Part shown: in pieces, positions 39,577-46,968 of the stretch
How positions within the stretch are numbered: the first letter of the stretch is position 1
How the letters are laid out: every line of letters starts with the position of its first letter
Assembly: GCF_014117265.1 (NCBI RefSeq)
Contig: NZ_CP059833.1
Location: 1,829,069 to 1,893,068 of the forward strand
Origin: Corynebacterium hindlerae
Lineage (GTDB): Bacteria > Actinomycetota > Actinomycetes > Mycobacteriales > Mycobacteriaceae
Length of the DNA stretch: 64,000 nt
Direction: 5' to 3'
Notes under the pieces: generated by a model
Told to the model about the DNA's origin: nothing
What the model saw: only the letters and a program-made list of their open reading frames with translations
Databases searched by the model: none
Translations under genes and position numbers: made by a program

Positions 39577-39606
39577 GGCGCCTGCTATGAATTCATGGCA
39601 GGCGCC
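39577..39606. terminator. bidirectional terminator between small membrane protein and S9 peptidase genes
   Basis: GGCGCCTGC (39577-39585) pairs with GCAGGCGCC (39598-39606). The loop contains ATGAATTCAT, which is itself palindromic. TTTG follows on the plus side and the genes converge here. Confidence 0.7.
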
Positions 39607-39615
39607 TTTGTCTGC

Positions 39616-41088
39616 TTAGTCTCGGCCCGAGACAAATCGGACTAATCGCTCCTCCAGCGCATCAATCTCCCCACTGGGCGGGGCATAGTGCCCCCCACGG
39701 TGACGAAGCAGCACTGCCGTGCCCTGCGTGCGCTTCCAACGCGCGCAGAAGGAATCGAAGTCTTGGTCTTGGACAATGGAATCCTTGTCCCCGACAACCA
39801 GCAGCAAATCCGTGTCGCTTGGCTGCGCCTCGCACACCAATGTGGCCGGGTCCATCCCCGTAGGATCTGCGGGGAATTCTACACGATGCTTTTGGCCCAG
39901 CTCGGTGGCTAAATATCGCGGTAGGTCCACGATCGGACAGGTGGCGCTCACCCCATCGACCAATTCCGGGTTTCGCAGGCCGGTGACGAGAGCCAGCCAT
40001 CCTCCGTGCGAGGCCCCGGATAGGATGATTCTTTGATAGCCACGTTGTCGAAGCAGCTTGGCAGCGGTGGCGAGGTCACATAGCGCATTGGGTTTATTTT
40101 CGCCCCGCCCTTTTAAGGCCCAGTCGGCCCCGAGCTCACCGCCCCCTCGGACGTGGGCGAATGCCAGTGTGAGATTTTGAGTGACTGGAAGCGAGGAAAA
40201 TGGCAGTAACGGGGCGCCGAAGCCGCCGTGAACGGTCAGCACGATGGTGTCCCGGAGATCGTGGGGGTGGGAGAAGACGGTGACCGGGACCTCCTGTGTG
40301 CCCGCATACAGTGTTGATGTGACAAACGGTGCTTGAGGAATTTCAGAGGTGCCTGCTAGATCGGTGGCGCTGAGGTTAGTCTCATGATGTCCGCAGCGAA
40401 AGCTGAACCGCAGCTCGCCGTTGTTCACGAGCTCCCCGACGAACCAGAGGTGGGGAAGTGGGGTGACGTGGCGGTGGCCCGAACTGTTCGTGGCACAAAT
40501 GATAGTCCCGGTGATGCTGTGGAACACGGCGTAGCGGCTGCCCTGCCACGTCACGCAGCGACGAAACTGCGCCGGGTGTGTTGTCTCACCTGGGCAGTCG
40601 TGGCTAGCGGTGTCCAACGGTGCGCAGGGCCGGCCGGTGGCATCGCAGTCAAGGAAGTGGATCCCTGAGTAGGGGTGAGTGGTGTTCGCAGCGATGTCGA
40701 CGACAACAGTGCCGGTGGGAGTGCGTGCGATGAGGAAGCGAGAGTTAGCGGAGAAATTGAAATCGGTTGTGGAAAGTGGAAATTGCGCAAGCGTCCAATC
40801 GGCTAGGCACAGAATCGAGATCCTGCCAGCGAGATCCAGGAATGCTACGTGGTCGGCGCTTAGCTGAAACTCCCCGATGAGCGGTTGGGACGGCGCAGCT
40901 CGGAAACCGCGAGCTGCGGAGAAGTGAGCGAAGTGGAAACGCTCGCCGTCGAGGTAGCTCAGCGCGATTCCGGCCTCGATCTCCGAGATTTGTTGGATTA
41001 TCGCGTCCGCCGGAATGCATTCGATGAGCTCGGGAGACGCCAGCACTTCTTGGAATGTGGCCTCCAGATGAGGAGCGAGCCTAGGCAC
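39616..41088 (-). CDS. S9 (prolyl oligopeptidase) family peptidase, last gene of lanthipeptide-type operon
   Basis: A 490-residue protein. The beta-propeller-like N-terminal part is followed by the alpha/beta hydrolase with nucleophile ILSGASHGGWLALV (about residue 356), an aspartate in VVGDKDSIVQD and histidine in HRGGHYAPPSG, completing the Ser-Asp-His triad. GTG at 41088 is preceded by a perfect AGGAGG six bases away and overlaps the decarboxylase stop; a TTG at 41094 has no spacing. Class V lanthipeptide clusters such as that of lexapeptide encode a peptidase of this kind, proposed to remove the leader. That role is inferred here from context. No signal peptide is visible, so it acts in the cytoplasm. 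Confidence 0.85.
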   Translation of the reverse strand: MPRLAPHLEATFQEVLASPELIECIPADAIIQQISEIEAGIALSYLDGERFHFAHFSAARGFRAAPSQPLIGEFQLSADHVAFLDLAGRISILCLADWTLAQFPLSTTDFNFSANSRFLIARTPTGTVVVDIAANTTHPYSGIHFLDCDATGRPCAPLDTASHDCPGETTHPAQFRRCVTWQGSRYAVFHSITGTIICATNSSGHRHVTPLPHLWFVGELVNNGELRFSFRCGHHETNLSATDLAGTSEIPQAPFVTSTLYAGTQEVPVTVFSHPHDLRDTIVLTVHGGFGAPLLPFSSLPVTQNLTLAFAHVRGGGELGADWALKGRGENKPNALCDLATAAKLLRQRGYQRIILSGASHGGWLALVTGLRNPELVDGVSATCPIVDLPRYLATELGQKHRVEFPADPTGMDPATLVCEAQPSDTDLLLVVGDKDSIVQDQDFDSFCARWKRTQGTAVLLRHRGGHYAPPSGEIDALEERLVRFVSGRD

Positions 41089-41623
41089 CGGCAACCTCCT
41101 GGTTGATCACGGCAATGAACTTGTCAATAGTGGGGAAGCCCTGCCCAGTCTTGGTACCGCCATCGGCGACCTCGACCGCGGGGAAGGTTGCGCGGGAAAC
41201 TCGGTATCCCATCTCCTCCATTCTGCGCAGGACGACCTCCCGTCGCGCACCGACGTCCTCAGCGGAAAAGGCGGGGAAAACGATCACCGGGCAATGCGCG
41301 AACGCCGCAGTGGCGCTCACGATGTCATCGGCGATTCCTGAGCTCAGCTTCCCGCAGGTGTTGAATGATGCCGGACAAATCGCAATCGCATCGAGTCCCG
41401 CGCTGAGCGTCTTGTGCTGGGCTGTTCCTTTGGTGAGCCAGGCGGTATCCAGCGCTACCGGTTTACCATTGATGGCCTCTAGCGCGGCGACGCTGACAAA
41501 GGACTGTGCAGTGTGGGTGAGTGCTACCTCGATGTCCCACTCTTGCACAGTGCGTAAATATAGCAGCCATCCTGGCATGAGCGAGGCGGCAACGCCGCCG
41601 GTGATGAAAAGACCAAGTTTCAT
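41081..41623 (-). CDS. LanD-type HFCD flavoprotein, peptidyl-cysteine decarboxylase
   Basis: A 180-residue flavoprotein of the homo-oligomeric flavin-containing Cys decarboxylase family. FITGGVAASL at the N-terminus binds FMN. H70 (TAQHKTLS) corresponds to the catalytic histidine of EpiD. PASFNT (residues 84-89) is the PASANT motif. ATG at 41623 follows GGAAGG and overlaps the preceding stop (ATGA). It should oxidatively decarboxylate the C-terminal cysteine of a precursor peptide to give the thioenol used in AviCys/AviMeCys rings. The split precursor identified in this locus ends in cysteine, as required. Confidence 0.9.
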   Translation of the reverse strand: MKLGLFITGGVAASLMPGWLLYLRTVQEWDIEVALTHTAQSFVSVAALEAINGKPVALDTAWLTKGTAQHKTLSAGLDAIAICPASFNTCGKLSSGIADDIVSATAAFAHCPVIVFPAFSAEDVGARREVVLRRMEEMGYRVSRATFPAVEVADGGTKTGQGFPTIDKFIAVINQEVAGA

Positions 41624-42315
41624 GACGTGACCTTCCGGTAGTTGAGTGACTGCAGTGAGGTGCTGGCCTTGGCCACGGCGTCGTGGTGGGCAGACAGCAT
41701 GCCGGGGTTGAGTGCTGCGGTGCGTAGCAGGTGCGAATTCCAGGTTGCGCGAACGGCGTCTGCAGCGAGGGGGAAGTCGCTTGCGATATCGTCGGCGACA
41801 TCCCGCAGGCCGGTGGTGTTCGCCGCCTTGTGCTCCGCCAGCAATTGGATGAAGAGCTGAAGCTCGGCCCAAATCCGTTCCCGGCCGTTAGAAAACCCGT
41901 CTGCGCCCCAGGCGAGTACTGTTAGGGCACCAGCCGATGAGGGATCTAGGAACGCACTGCCCAGCCCAACTCGTCTGTCCCAAGCTGAGCTTGGCGTCAG
42001 GACAGTCTCGGCGGTGGAAGAATCCCCGGGTGTGGGGGCGGTCTCCCAGGGGCCACCCCACACCAGGTTCCTGAGGGCTGCCAGAGACTCGGTGGACTCG
42101 GGCTCGGCGAGTAGGCGCTGACCCAGCGAGAGCTCGTCTGGGACCTGTTCAAAGATCAGTTGTGATTCCCGAAGCTTTGGCTCCGGATACAGTGTCCGCA
42201 GTGCCGGGCCCTCTTGGATGGGGAACGCCCGGTTGGTGGGTTGCACGTCAGTTAACACCGGAACCGCATCGGTGGATCTGTGGGTGAATACGAAGGTGAA
42301 CGCGTTGTTAGACAA
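41620..42315 (-). CDS. unrecognised protein in the LxmX position of a class V lanthipeptide operon
   Basis: About 231 residues (up to 240 if the in-frame ATG at 42342 is used). I prefer TTG at 42315 because GAGGTGG lies 8 bases upstream and the start then overlaps the HopA1-like stop only slightly. No motif that I recognise. The sequence is soluble, moderately acidic, with a tryptophan-rich middle (NLVWGGPWE, then SSAWDRRVGLG) and a helical C-terminus. It sits between the HopA1-like and decarboxylase genes with overlapping ends, so it is part of the same pathway. In class V clusters a third small protein (LxmX) accompanies the kinase-like and HopA1-like proteins, and this gene fits by position and size only. 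Confidence 0.7.
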   Translation of the reverse strand: MSNNAFTFVFTHRSTDAVPVLTDVQPTNRAFPIQEGPALRTLYPEPKLRESQLIFEQVPDELSLGQRLLAEPESTESLAALRNLVWGGPWETAPTPGDSSTAETVLTPSSAWDRRVGLGSAFLDPSSAGALTVLAWGADGFSNGRERIWAELQLFIQLLAEHKAANTTGLRDVADDIASDFPLAADAVRATWNSHLLRTAALNPGMLSAHHDAVAKASTSLQSLNYRKVTS

Positions 42316-43138
42316 GGGAGTCCACCTCGTTTCGGAATGCATTTTCGCGCTGGTGGAGCTCGTTGAAATCGTTCCTGACTAGGCATTGCGCGGCCACCGC
42401 AGATAGTCCAGCTCCGAAACTGGTGTGGGCGTTGATACCAGGGCCACCTATCCATACCGATTCGGTCAGTTGCATTGAGAAGCCGGGGCCGTGTCCTCCT
42501 GGGGTGAAGGCACTGATGGCGTCGACAAGCGCGCCGAGGGCACCGGACCTGATTTGAGCGGGGTCGAAGTAGATGACCGTGGCGTCAGGTCGCGGGATGA
42601 GGCGGAGGTCTCTACTCTGGCCGAGGGTGGTCTTCATGGACCACCGAGGCAGGTGCGTTTGCCTGTCCATGAAATCGACCAATGCTGAGAATCTGCGAAG
42701 GGAGACGCCAGGCAGGTAGAGGCGCCACGCAGCGGTGAGACGAGGCGGCTCGAGCGATTCCACTACGAGCCATCCGGGGAGGGCATTGACCCGCAGCCGA
42801 GGCAAGGCCACTGTGAACTGCCCATTCGGTGTCGGGGTGTGAGGGAATTGGTCGGGACGCAGCGTGAATTGGCCATCCTTGCGCAGTTCGCCGTCGACCA
42901 AGTCCCAGCCTGGTGAGTGCACGGTATGCGCCGCAAGGTCCACGAATTGCGTCACTGTGGGCAGGTCCGCGAACAGGGCGGCGCTTTCGCAGCCTCGCAG
43001 GTGAATGTCGGAGTAGATGTAGGCGCGAAGCTCGGGGGCGGATACTTCCGTCTTGGATGTAAGACGTCGGAATGCGGACGGGGAAATTTTTTGGAAGCTG
43101 CTGGTGCACAGGGCTTCCCAGGGAGAACCAGTAGCCAT
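42308..43138 (-). CDS. HopA1-like protein (LxmY type), presumed phospho-Ser/Thr lyase
   Basis: A 276-residue protein. ATG at 43138 is one base after the kinase TAA. Segments such as YIYSDIHLRGC, WRLYLPGV, LRLIPRPDATVIYF, GGHGPGFSMQL and the C-terminal TSFGAGLSAVAAQCLV are those I associate with HopA1 effector-family proteins found in class V lanthipeptide, thioamitide and related RiPP clusters. There they act as lyases eliminating phosphate from Ser/Thr to give dehydro amino acids. Identification is by pattern and by its invariable pairing with an aminoglycoside phosphotransferase-like kinase, encoded just upstream. It is soluble with no signal peptide. Confidence 0.75.
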   Translation of the reverse strand: MATGSPWEALCTSSFQKISPSAFRRLTSKTEVSAPELRAYIYSDIHLRGCESAALFADLPTVTQFVDLAAHTVHSPGWDLVDGELRKDGQFTLRPDQFPHTPTPNGQFTVALPRLRVNALPGWLVVESLEPPRLTAAWRLYLPGVSLRRFSALVDFMDRQTHLPRWSMKTTLGQSRDLRLIPRPDATVIYFDPAQIRSGALGALVDAISAFTPGGHGPGFSMQLTESVWIGGPGINAHTSFGAGLSAVAAQCLVRNDFNELHQRENAFRNEVDSLV

Positions 43139-43139
43139 C

Positions 43140-44132
43140 TTAAGTCTGTTGTCCTTCCAACCAGGCACCAAAGGTGGGCAATCCCGAAGTGGCGATGGTG
43201 GACAATGACGTCTCCACCACCGCGACCGTTGTTGGGGCCGAACCGGCGATGATTGCGCCCTGAAGCCGGCACATAAGTGAGAGGAAGACGGCACCGCTCA
43301 GCGCTGGCTTGTCGACGGACATCCCGCAGGAGTTCAACACGGAGAGGAATCGGGCAGAAAGCTCCTGAGTTTCACGCATCGCCGTAGTTACTTCGTGTTG
43401 GAAGTGAGCTTCAGCGGACGGGTTTCCTTCCTCGGTGGTGAGGTTGGGGCGTGTCATCGCGGCCCAGGTGGAGCGGGCGAGGGCGTAGAATATGACGCTG
43501 GCCAGGAAGTTCCCCATGTCCTCCTCTGGGCAGCCGATGCCGCTACACTCCCAGTCGATGAGACTGATCTCATTGTTTTCGGATTTAATCAGGTTGTCTA
43601 GCTTGAGGTCGCCGTGAACGAATCGCTGGGGGGTGCTGGTCCGGCGCACTAGTGACTGCGCTGTCTGCACCAACTCGCGGTACTGGTGGCCGATATTGAG
43701 GGCTTTTAGCGGGGTGGCAGCGAGATGTTGGAAGCCTAGTGGCTCGACTATGGGACGCTCACGGCTGGCTTTCGGAATGGGAGTGCTCGCAGTTTCAAGC
43801 CGCCAGAGCTGGATGAACTCCTCTGCGATCAGTTCAATAAGATGGGGCGTCAAAGTCACTTCGTCAAAACAGGTACCATCGACATACCGGCACAGGTAGA
43901 ACTCTTCTTCCACGTCCAGTACATGGGACTGAGGTGCGTTATTGGCTAGGAAGCGCAGACGCTGGGTTTCGTCGTCGGCGGGGCCATTAGCTGTGAGCTC
44001 GCGACTACGTCGGTGGATGACTACCGGAACTGTGTCAACAGAGCTAAACCTAACGCGTGGATGCTTGGGTACGATATCACCGTCGTGCCAAAGGCGTGCT
44101 AGCGGGCTAAGGGGTGGAGCGAATGTAGTCAT
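43140..44132 (-). CDS. aminoglycoside phosphotransferase-like kinase (LxmK/TvaC type)
   Basis: A 330-residue protein with the phosphotransferase (APH/ChoK) catalytic motifs: FVHGDLKLDNL (HGD 173-175, N180) and LIDWECSGIG (D193), followed by PEEDMGNFL. The N-lobe lysine region is less clear. In class V lanthipeptide and thioamitide pathways such a protein phosphorylates precursor Ser/Thr before elimination by the HopA1-like partner. It is the first biosynthetic gene after the split precursor and the attenuator hairpin. An antibiotic-resistance phosphotransferase would be the alternative reading, but its neighbours argue against that. Confidence 0.83.
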   Translation of the reverse strand: MTTFAPPLSPLARLWHDGDIVPKHPRVRFSSVDTVPVVIHRRSRELTANGPADDETQRLRFLANNAPQSHVLDVEEEFYLCRYVDGTCFDEVTLTPHLIELIAEEFIQLWRLETASTPIPKASRERPIVEPLGFQHLAATPLKALNIGHQYRELVQTAQSLVRRTSTPQRFVHGDLKLDNLIKSENNEISLIDWECSGIGCPEEDMGNFLASVIFYALARSTWAAMTRPNLTTEEGNPSAEAHFQHEVTTAMRETQELSARFLSVLNSCGMSVDKPALSGAVFLSLMCRLQGAIIAGSAPTTVAVVETSLSTIATSGLPTFGAWLEGQQT

Positions 44133-44175
44133 TGGGCATCACCAGTTTCAGGTCGAAAACAATGGAGTAACTAGT

Positions 44176-44223
44176 AAAATGCCTCCTGGATTCGTACCGC
44201 GGTGTGTACGAATCCAGGAGGCA
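44176..44223 (-). terminator. attenuator hairpin between precursor core and kinase gene
   Basis: An 18-bp perfect stem (44180-44197 with 44206-44223; the arm begins TGCCTCCTGGATTCG) and 8-base loop, read on the minus strand and followed by TTTTAC. It lies 26 bases past the core stop codon at 44249. Such hairpins commonly give high precursor and low enzyme expression in RiPP operons. Confidence 0.88.
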
Positions 44224-44248
44224 CTAAGCAACCCTTGGGTATTCTGGT

Positions 44249-44333
44249 CTAGCAGCCCAAGGTGATTGAGATAGTGATGCCGCAAGGGATGGTGGTCGGG
44301 GAGTCCACCGTGGCTGCGGTGTTCGCAATGAGC
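44249..44333 (-). pseudogene. 3' half of disrupted lanthipeptide precursor gene: core peptide
   Basis: Directly at the IS3 left end, one minus-strand frame (codons from 44332) encodes 27 residues and stops with TAG at 44251-44249. The sequence starts LIANTAATVDSP and ends with TTIPCGITISITLGC, thus eight Ser/Thr and two Cys, each Cys in a TxxC motif and the second at the very C-terminus. That is what a class V lanthipeptide core with a C-terminal AviMeCys ring should look like. There is no start codon: reading into the IS meets TGA within two codons. Too short and open-ended for routine gene calling. Leader half at 45650-45709. Confidence 0.78.
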
Positions 44334-44378
44334 TGTCATGATTCTTGTTGACGGTGAAACCCTCAACGACAAGGATGT

Positions 44379-44672
44379 GTGATTATGCCGAAGGCTTATC
44401 CAAAAGAATTTCAACAGCAGTGCGTGGATGCGGTTCTCGTGTTGGGCAAGACACGCGAGGAAGTCGCTGCCGAGTACGGGATCTCCTCCTCAGCTCTGGG
44501 CCGGTGGGTGGCCAAAGCCAAAGGCACCCAAGGCACCGGCCGCGGCTCTCACCTGCGCAAAGCAGACCCCAACTCCCAAGACCCAGCTGAAATGACCAAA
44601 CGAATCCGGGAGCTGGAGCTTGAAAACGAGTTCTTAAAAAAAGTCAGCGCCTTCTTTGCCAAGGAGCAGTAG
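44379..44672 (+). CDS. IS3-family transposase OrfA
   Basis: A 97-residue protein with the IS3 helix-turn-helix (AYPKEFQQQCVDAVLVLGKT, then EVAAEYGISSSALGRWVAKA) and a leucine-zipper C-terminus (MTKRIRELELENEFLKKVSAFFAKEQ) used for dimerisation. The orfB frame begins before its stop, in the arrangement for programmed frameshifting to make the fused transposase. Intact itself. Confidence 0.9.
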   Translation: MIMPKAYPKEFQQQCVDAVLVLGKTREEVAAEYGISSSALGRWVAKAKGTQGTGRGSHLRKADPNSQDPAEMTKRIRELELENEFLKKVSAFFAKEQ

Positions 44673-45609
44673 AAGACGACTTCTTCCGCGTCATCTACCA
44701 CTTCGACAAAGAAGGCACGACCAAGCCCAGATACTCGGTCACCATGATGGCACGCGTCCTTAACGTCAGCAGAGCCGGCTACTACGCCTGGAAGAAACGC
44801 CACCACACCCCTGTGGCTGCATCTTCTCCCAGGGGGCGCAGGCTTGCCATCAGTGCCCGCGTCACAGAGCTTTTCACGACCAAGCACAAAGGGTTTGCCG
44901 GTGCTCGCACCATTTTTGCTGACCTGGTCGCTGAAGGTATTGACACCACGTTGTACGCGGTGCGCACCATCATGGCGCAGAACAATTTAGTCACGAAGTA
45001 CCGACGCAAGAAGGTACGCACCACCATTGCGGATCCTGACGCTGACCTGCGCAAAGACTACCTGCGGCGGATGTTTTATCCCCCAGTGCCCACCACGGTC
45101 TTGTGCGGAGATATTACGTACCTGCGCACCCGTGAAGGCTGGATGTACCTGGCCACAGTCATGGATCTGGGCACCCGGATGGTGGTGGGCTGGTCGATGG
45201 CCGATTCCATGCGCTCGAAGCTTGTGGTGGATGCCTTGACCATGGCCCATGATCGAGGCTTCGTTGCTGGTGATGCGATATTCCACTCGGATAGAGGCAG
45301 TCAGTACACCAGCTGTTCCGCGGACAGCGCATCGAAGATCACGACGTTCGCTTGTCTGTCGGCTCTGTTGGCGTGTGCTGGGACAATGCGGTGGCGGAAT
45401 CCTTCTTTTCCACGCTGAAACTTCACCTGCTGCATGAGCGCAAACAATTCGATTCCAAGCAGCACGCCCGCCTAGAGACACTGTCGTGGATTGAGACGTA
45501 TTACAACCGACAGCGCCGCCATAGTGCGACCGGCCTCATTCCCGCTGAGGCGATGGCCGATTTCCTGACCCCCAGCCCCGAATTACTCCCCGAGGCCCTT
45601 GCAGCCTAA
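44673..45609 (+). pseudogene. IS3-family transposase OrfB, disrupted by a 42-bp foreign patch
   Basis: The orfB frame reads EDDFFRVIYHFDKEGTTKP, then SVTMMARVLNVSRAGYYAWKKR through the first DDE residue (VLCGDITYLRT) and second (FHSDRGSQYTS). There it meets a 42-bp segment at 45306-45347 that is identical in reverse complement to clpB 35196-35237. After it the correct reading continues in another frame with DVRLSVGSVGVCWDNAVAESFFSTLK (third acidic residue) to YNRQRRHSATGLIPAEAM. The expected residues between GSQYTS and DVRLSVG are therefore replaced and the frame is lost, so this copy should be unable to transpose on its own. Confidence 0.85.
45306..45347 (-). repeat. 42-bp inverted copy of an internal clpB segment
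   Basis: Perfect identity over 42 bases, in inverse orientation, with 35196-35237 inside clpB (begins ACACCAGCTGTTCCGCGGAC here). No mobile-element ends surround it. See the clpB and OrfB entries. Confidence 0.92.
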
Positions 45610-45649
45610 CCAAAACAAACGGGTCTAACCGTCAACAAAACTTGACACA

Positions 45650-45709
45650 GCCCACAATATCGGTTGCAGCGATTGCGTTTGCTTCCTTGAGGTTCATGTT
45701 TTCGAACAT
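45650..45709 (-). pseudogene. 5' half of disrupted lanthipeptide precursor gene: leader peptide
   Basis: ATG at 45709, six bases after a strong AAAGGAAG ribosome site, encodes MFENMNLKEANAIAATDIVG (20 residues) up to the IS3 end. From there the frame runs five codons into the IS (CVKFC) and stops. It is the only minus-strand start with a good ribosome site upstream of the core half at 44333. If only the 3-bp AGC duplication is removed, leader and core are out of frame, so a few bases were probably also lost or changed at the junction. Confidence 0.68.
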
Positions 45710-46311
45710 GCCGTACTTCCTTTCAGTAGAGGCCCGAGCGCTTTCGCCCGAGTGTATTTGGTGGGGTGTTGCGGTTAACTGTTGCTTGCCTCCCGCACCA
45801 CCGACACTGGCAGAGTCGACTCAGGGTTTCAAGGGATGAATTTCGGTTCTCGTCCTTTCCGGGCATTGAATAATAATCGACTAGCTGGGCGATATTAACG
45901 AATGACGATAACGGCATGATTTTTGTCAGTAGTAGTCGGTATTAACTTCAGTGGTAATTTCTATTCCCTCATCTCGCGCAGAGAAAAATTTGTTTGAGCT
46001 GGAAATGTATTGATTCTGGGTTTCGTGATGAGTGTTGATTTGAGCCCCTTAGTTGAATTGATGACGCTTCAGGGTGCCCCCATCCTGGAGCTGAATCTTT
46101 AAAAACGATCAGTAAAACAAATGGTGGCCGATCCGGCTTGATTTTCTAAGAAAAGGGTCAATTGTCTCTTTTGGGAACGATCTTTAAAGTTGTTTGGAAC
46201 TATATTTTGGCCGATTTGACGAATTATCCGCATTGAGGTCGAGGCTATTGTTACTAAATTTGTGTAACCCTCTGCAGCGAGTGCCGGGAGCAAAAATTAC
46301 AATGCTCCAAT
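45710..46311. other. AT-rich gene-free region between precursor leader and azlC
   Basis: A stretch of 602 bases without a credible gene: a minus-strand ORF at 45723-45917 has no ribosome site or recognisable product. Base composition is AT-richer than the flanks, with TTATTATT-type tracts near 45870, where the promoter of the lanthipeptide-type operon (minus strand) should lie. The promoter of azlC would lie near the other end. I see no clear operator. Confidence 0.5.
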
Positions 46312-46968
46312 ATGTTGGCGATCACGGCATTCAGAACAGCACTCACCAAAGCCGGCGTCGTCTGGTTTGGGATCTTCGTCTTGGGGCTCGGCTTTGGAGT
46401 CCTCGCGACCAATCTGGGTTTCCCGTGGTGGGCGGCGTTCTTGATCTCGGCGACGGTCCTGGCGGGGTCGATGGAGTTCATCCTCATCGGCCTTATTTCT
46501 GCTCATTCACCGTTAGTAACGATCGCGGTGACGACGTTCCTGGTGAATTTCCGGCACTTGTTTTACGGACTGACCTACCCGCTTGAATTATTCAAGGGCA
46601 AGCTCCGGAAGTGGTACATCATGTTTTGCATGGTCGATGAAGCCTTTGCGCTGAACATCACCGAGCGGGATCCGAAGACCATGTGGTGGGTGCATGTCGG
46701 CCTCCATGCGAGCTGGGCGGGCGGCAGCTTGGTCGGTGCTCTTGGCGGAGCCCAACTACTAGGCGACGTGCACGGCCTCGACTTCCTGCTCATCGCGCTG
46801 TTTGCCGTCTTGGCGTTGGACTCGTGGCAATTGCGGAAAGACAAGGTGGGGGCGCTGTTGGCTGCTGGGGCGGCAGGAATTGGCATGGTGGCGGGCCACC
46901 AAAACATGATGCTGGTGGCGATGCTCCTGTTCGCTGGATCGTTGGTGGTGAGGCACAGCCGTGGATAG
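46312..46968 (+). CDS. azlC: branched-chain amino acid exporter subunit AzlC
   Basis: A 218-residue membrane protein with the AzlC/BrnF features: AFRTALTKAGVVWFGIFVLGLGFGVLA, then STVLAGSMEFILIG-like text (ATVLAGSMEFILIGLIS) and NFRHLFYGLTYP near residue 80, about seven helices. With the AzlD partner encoded immediately after (8-bp overlap) it should export branched-chain amino acids or methionine, like BrnFE of C. glutamicum. The ATG at 46312 has no good ribosome site nearby, so the gene may be leaderless or start slightly differently. No Lrp gene is adjacent. Confidence 0.88.
   Translation: MLAITAFRTALTKAGVVWFGIFVLGLGFGVLATNLGFPWWAAFLISATVLAGSMEFILIGLISAHSPLVTIAVTTFLVNFRHLFYGLTYPLELFKGKLRKWYIMFCMVDEAFALNITERDPKTMWWVHVGLHASWAGGSLVGALGGAQLLGDVHGLDFLLIALFAVLALDSWQLRKDKVGALLAAGAAGIGMVAGHQNMMLVAMLLFAGSLVVRHSRG

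Larger units (their letters stand above)
44334..45648 (+). mobile_element. IS3-family insertion sequence disrupting the precursor gene
   Basis: A 1315-bp element. Left end TGTCATGATTCTTGTTGACGG (44334) and right end, in complement, GTGTCAAGTTTTGTTGACGG (45648) form the inverted repeats. AGC flanks both sides (44331-44333 and 45649-45651), giving a possible 3-bp target duplication, as usual for IS3. It carries orfA and a broken orfB. It lies inside the lanthipeptide-type precursor gene, in opposite orientation. Confidence 0.85.

Noticed and set aside
43140..44132. Aminoglycoside-resistance phosphotransferase
   Set aside because: Has the APH motifs, but its operon partners (HopA1-like, LanD-like, S9 peptidase, split precursor) fit a RiPP kinase much better.
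44148..44414. Minus-strand ORF of 88 residues crossing the IS3 left end and the precursor core region
   Set aside because: Its start lies inside the IS and the frame is the wrong one for the Ser/Thr/Cys core; its product is a His-rich shadow with no ribosome site.
45723..45917. Minus-strand ORF of 64 residues upstream of the precursor leader, considered as a second precursor
   Set aside because: No ribosome site, basic and unlike any leader/core. The leader start at 45709 has a far better ribosome site.
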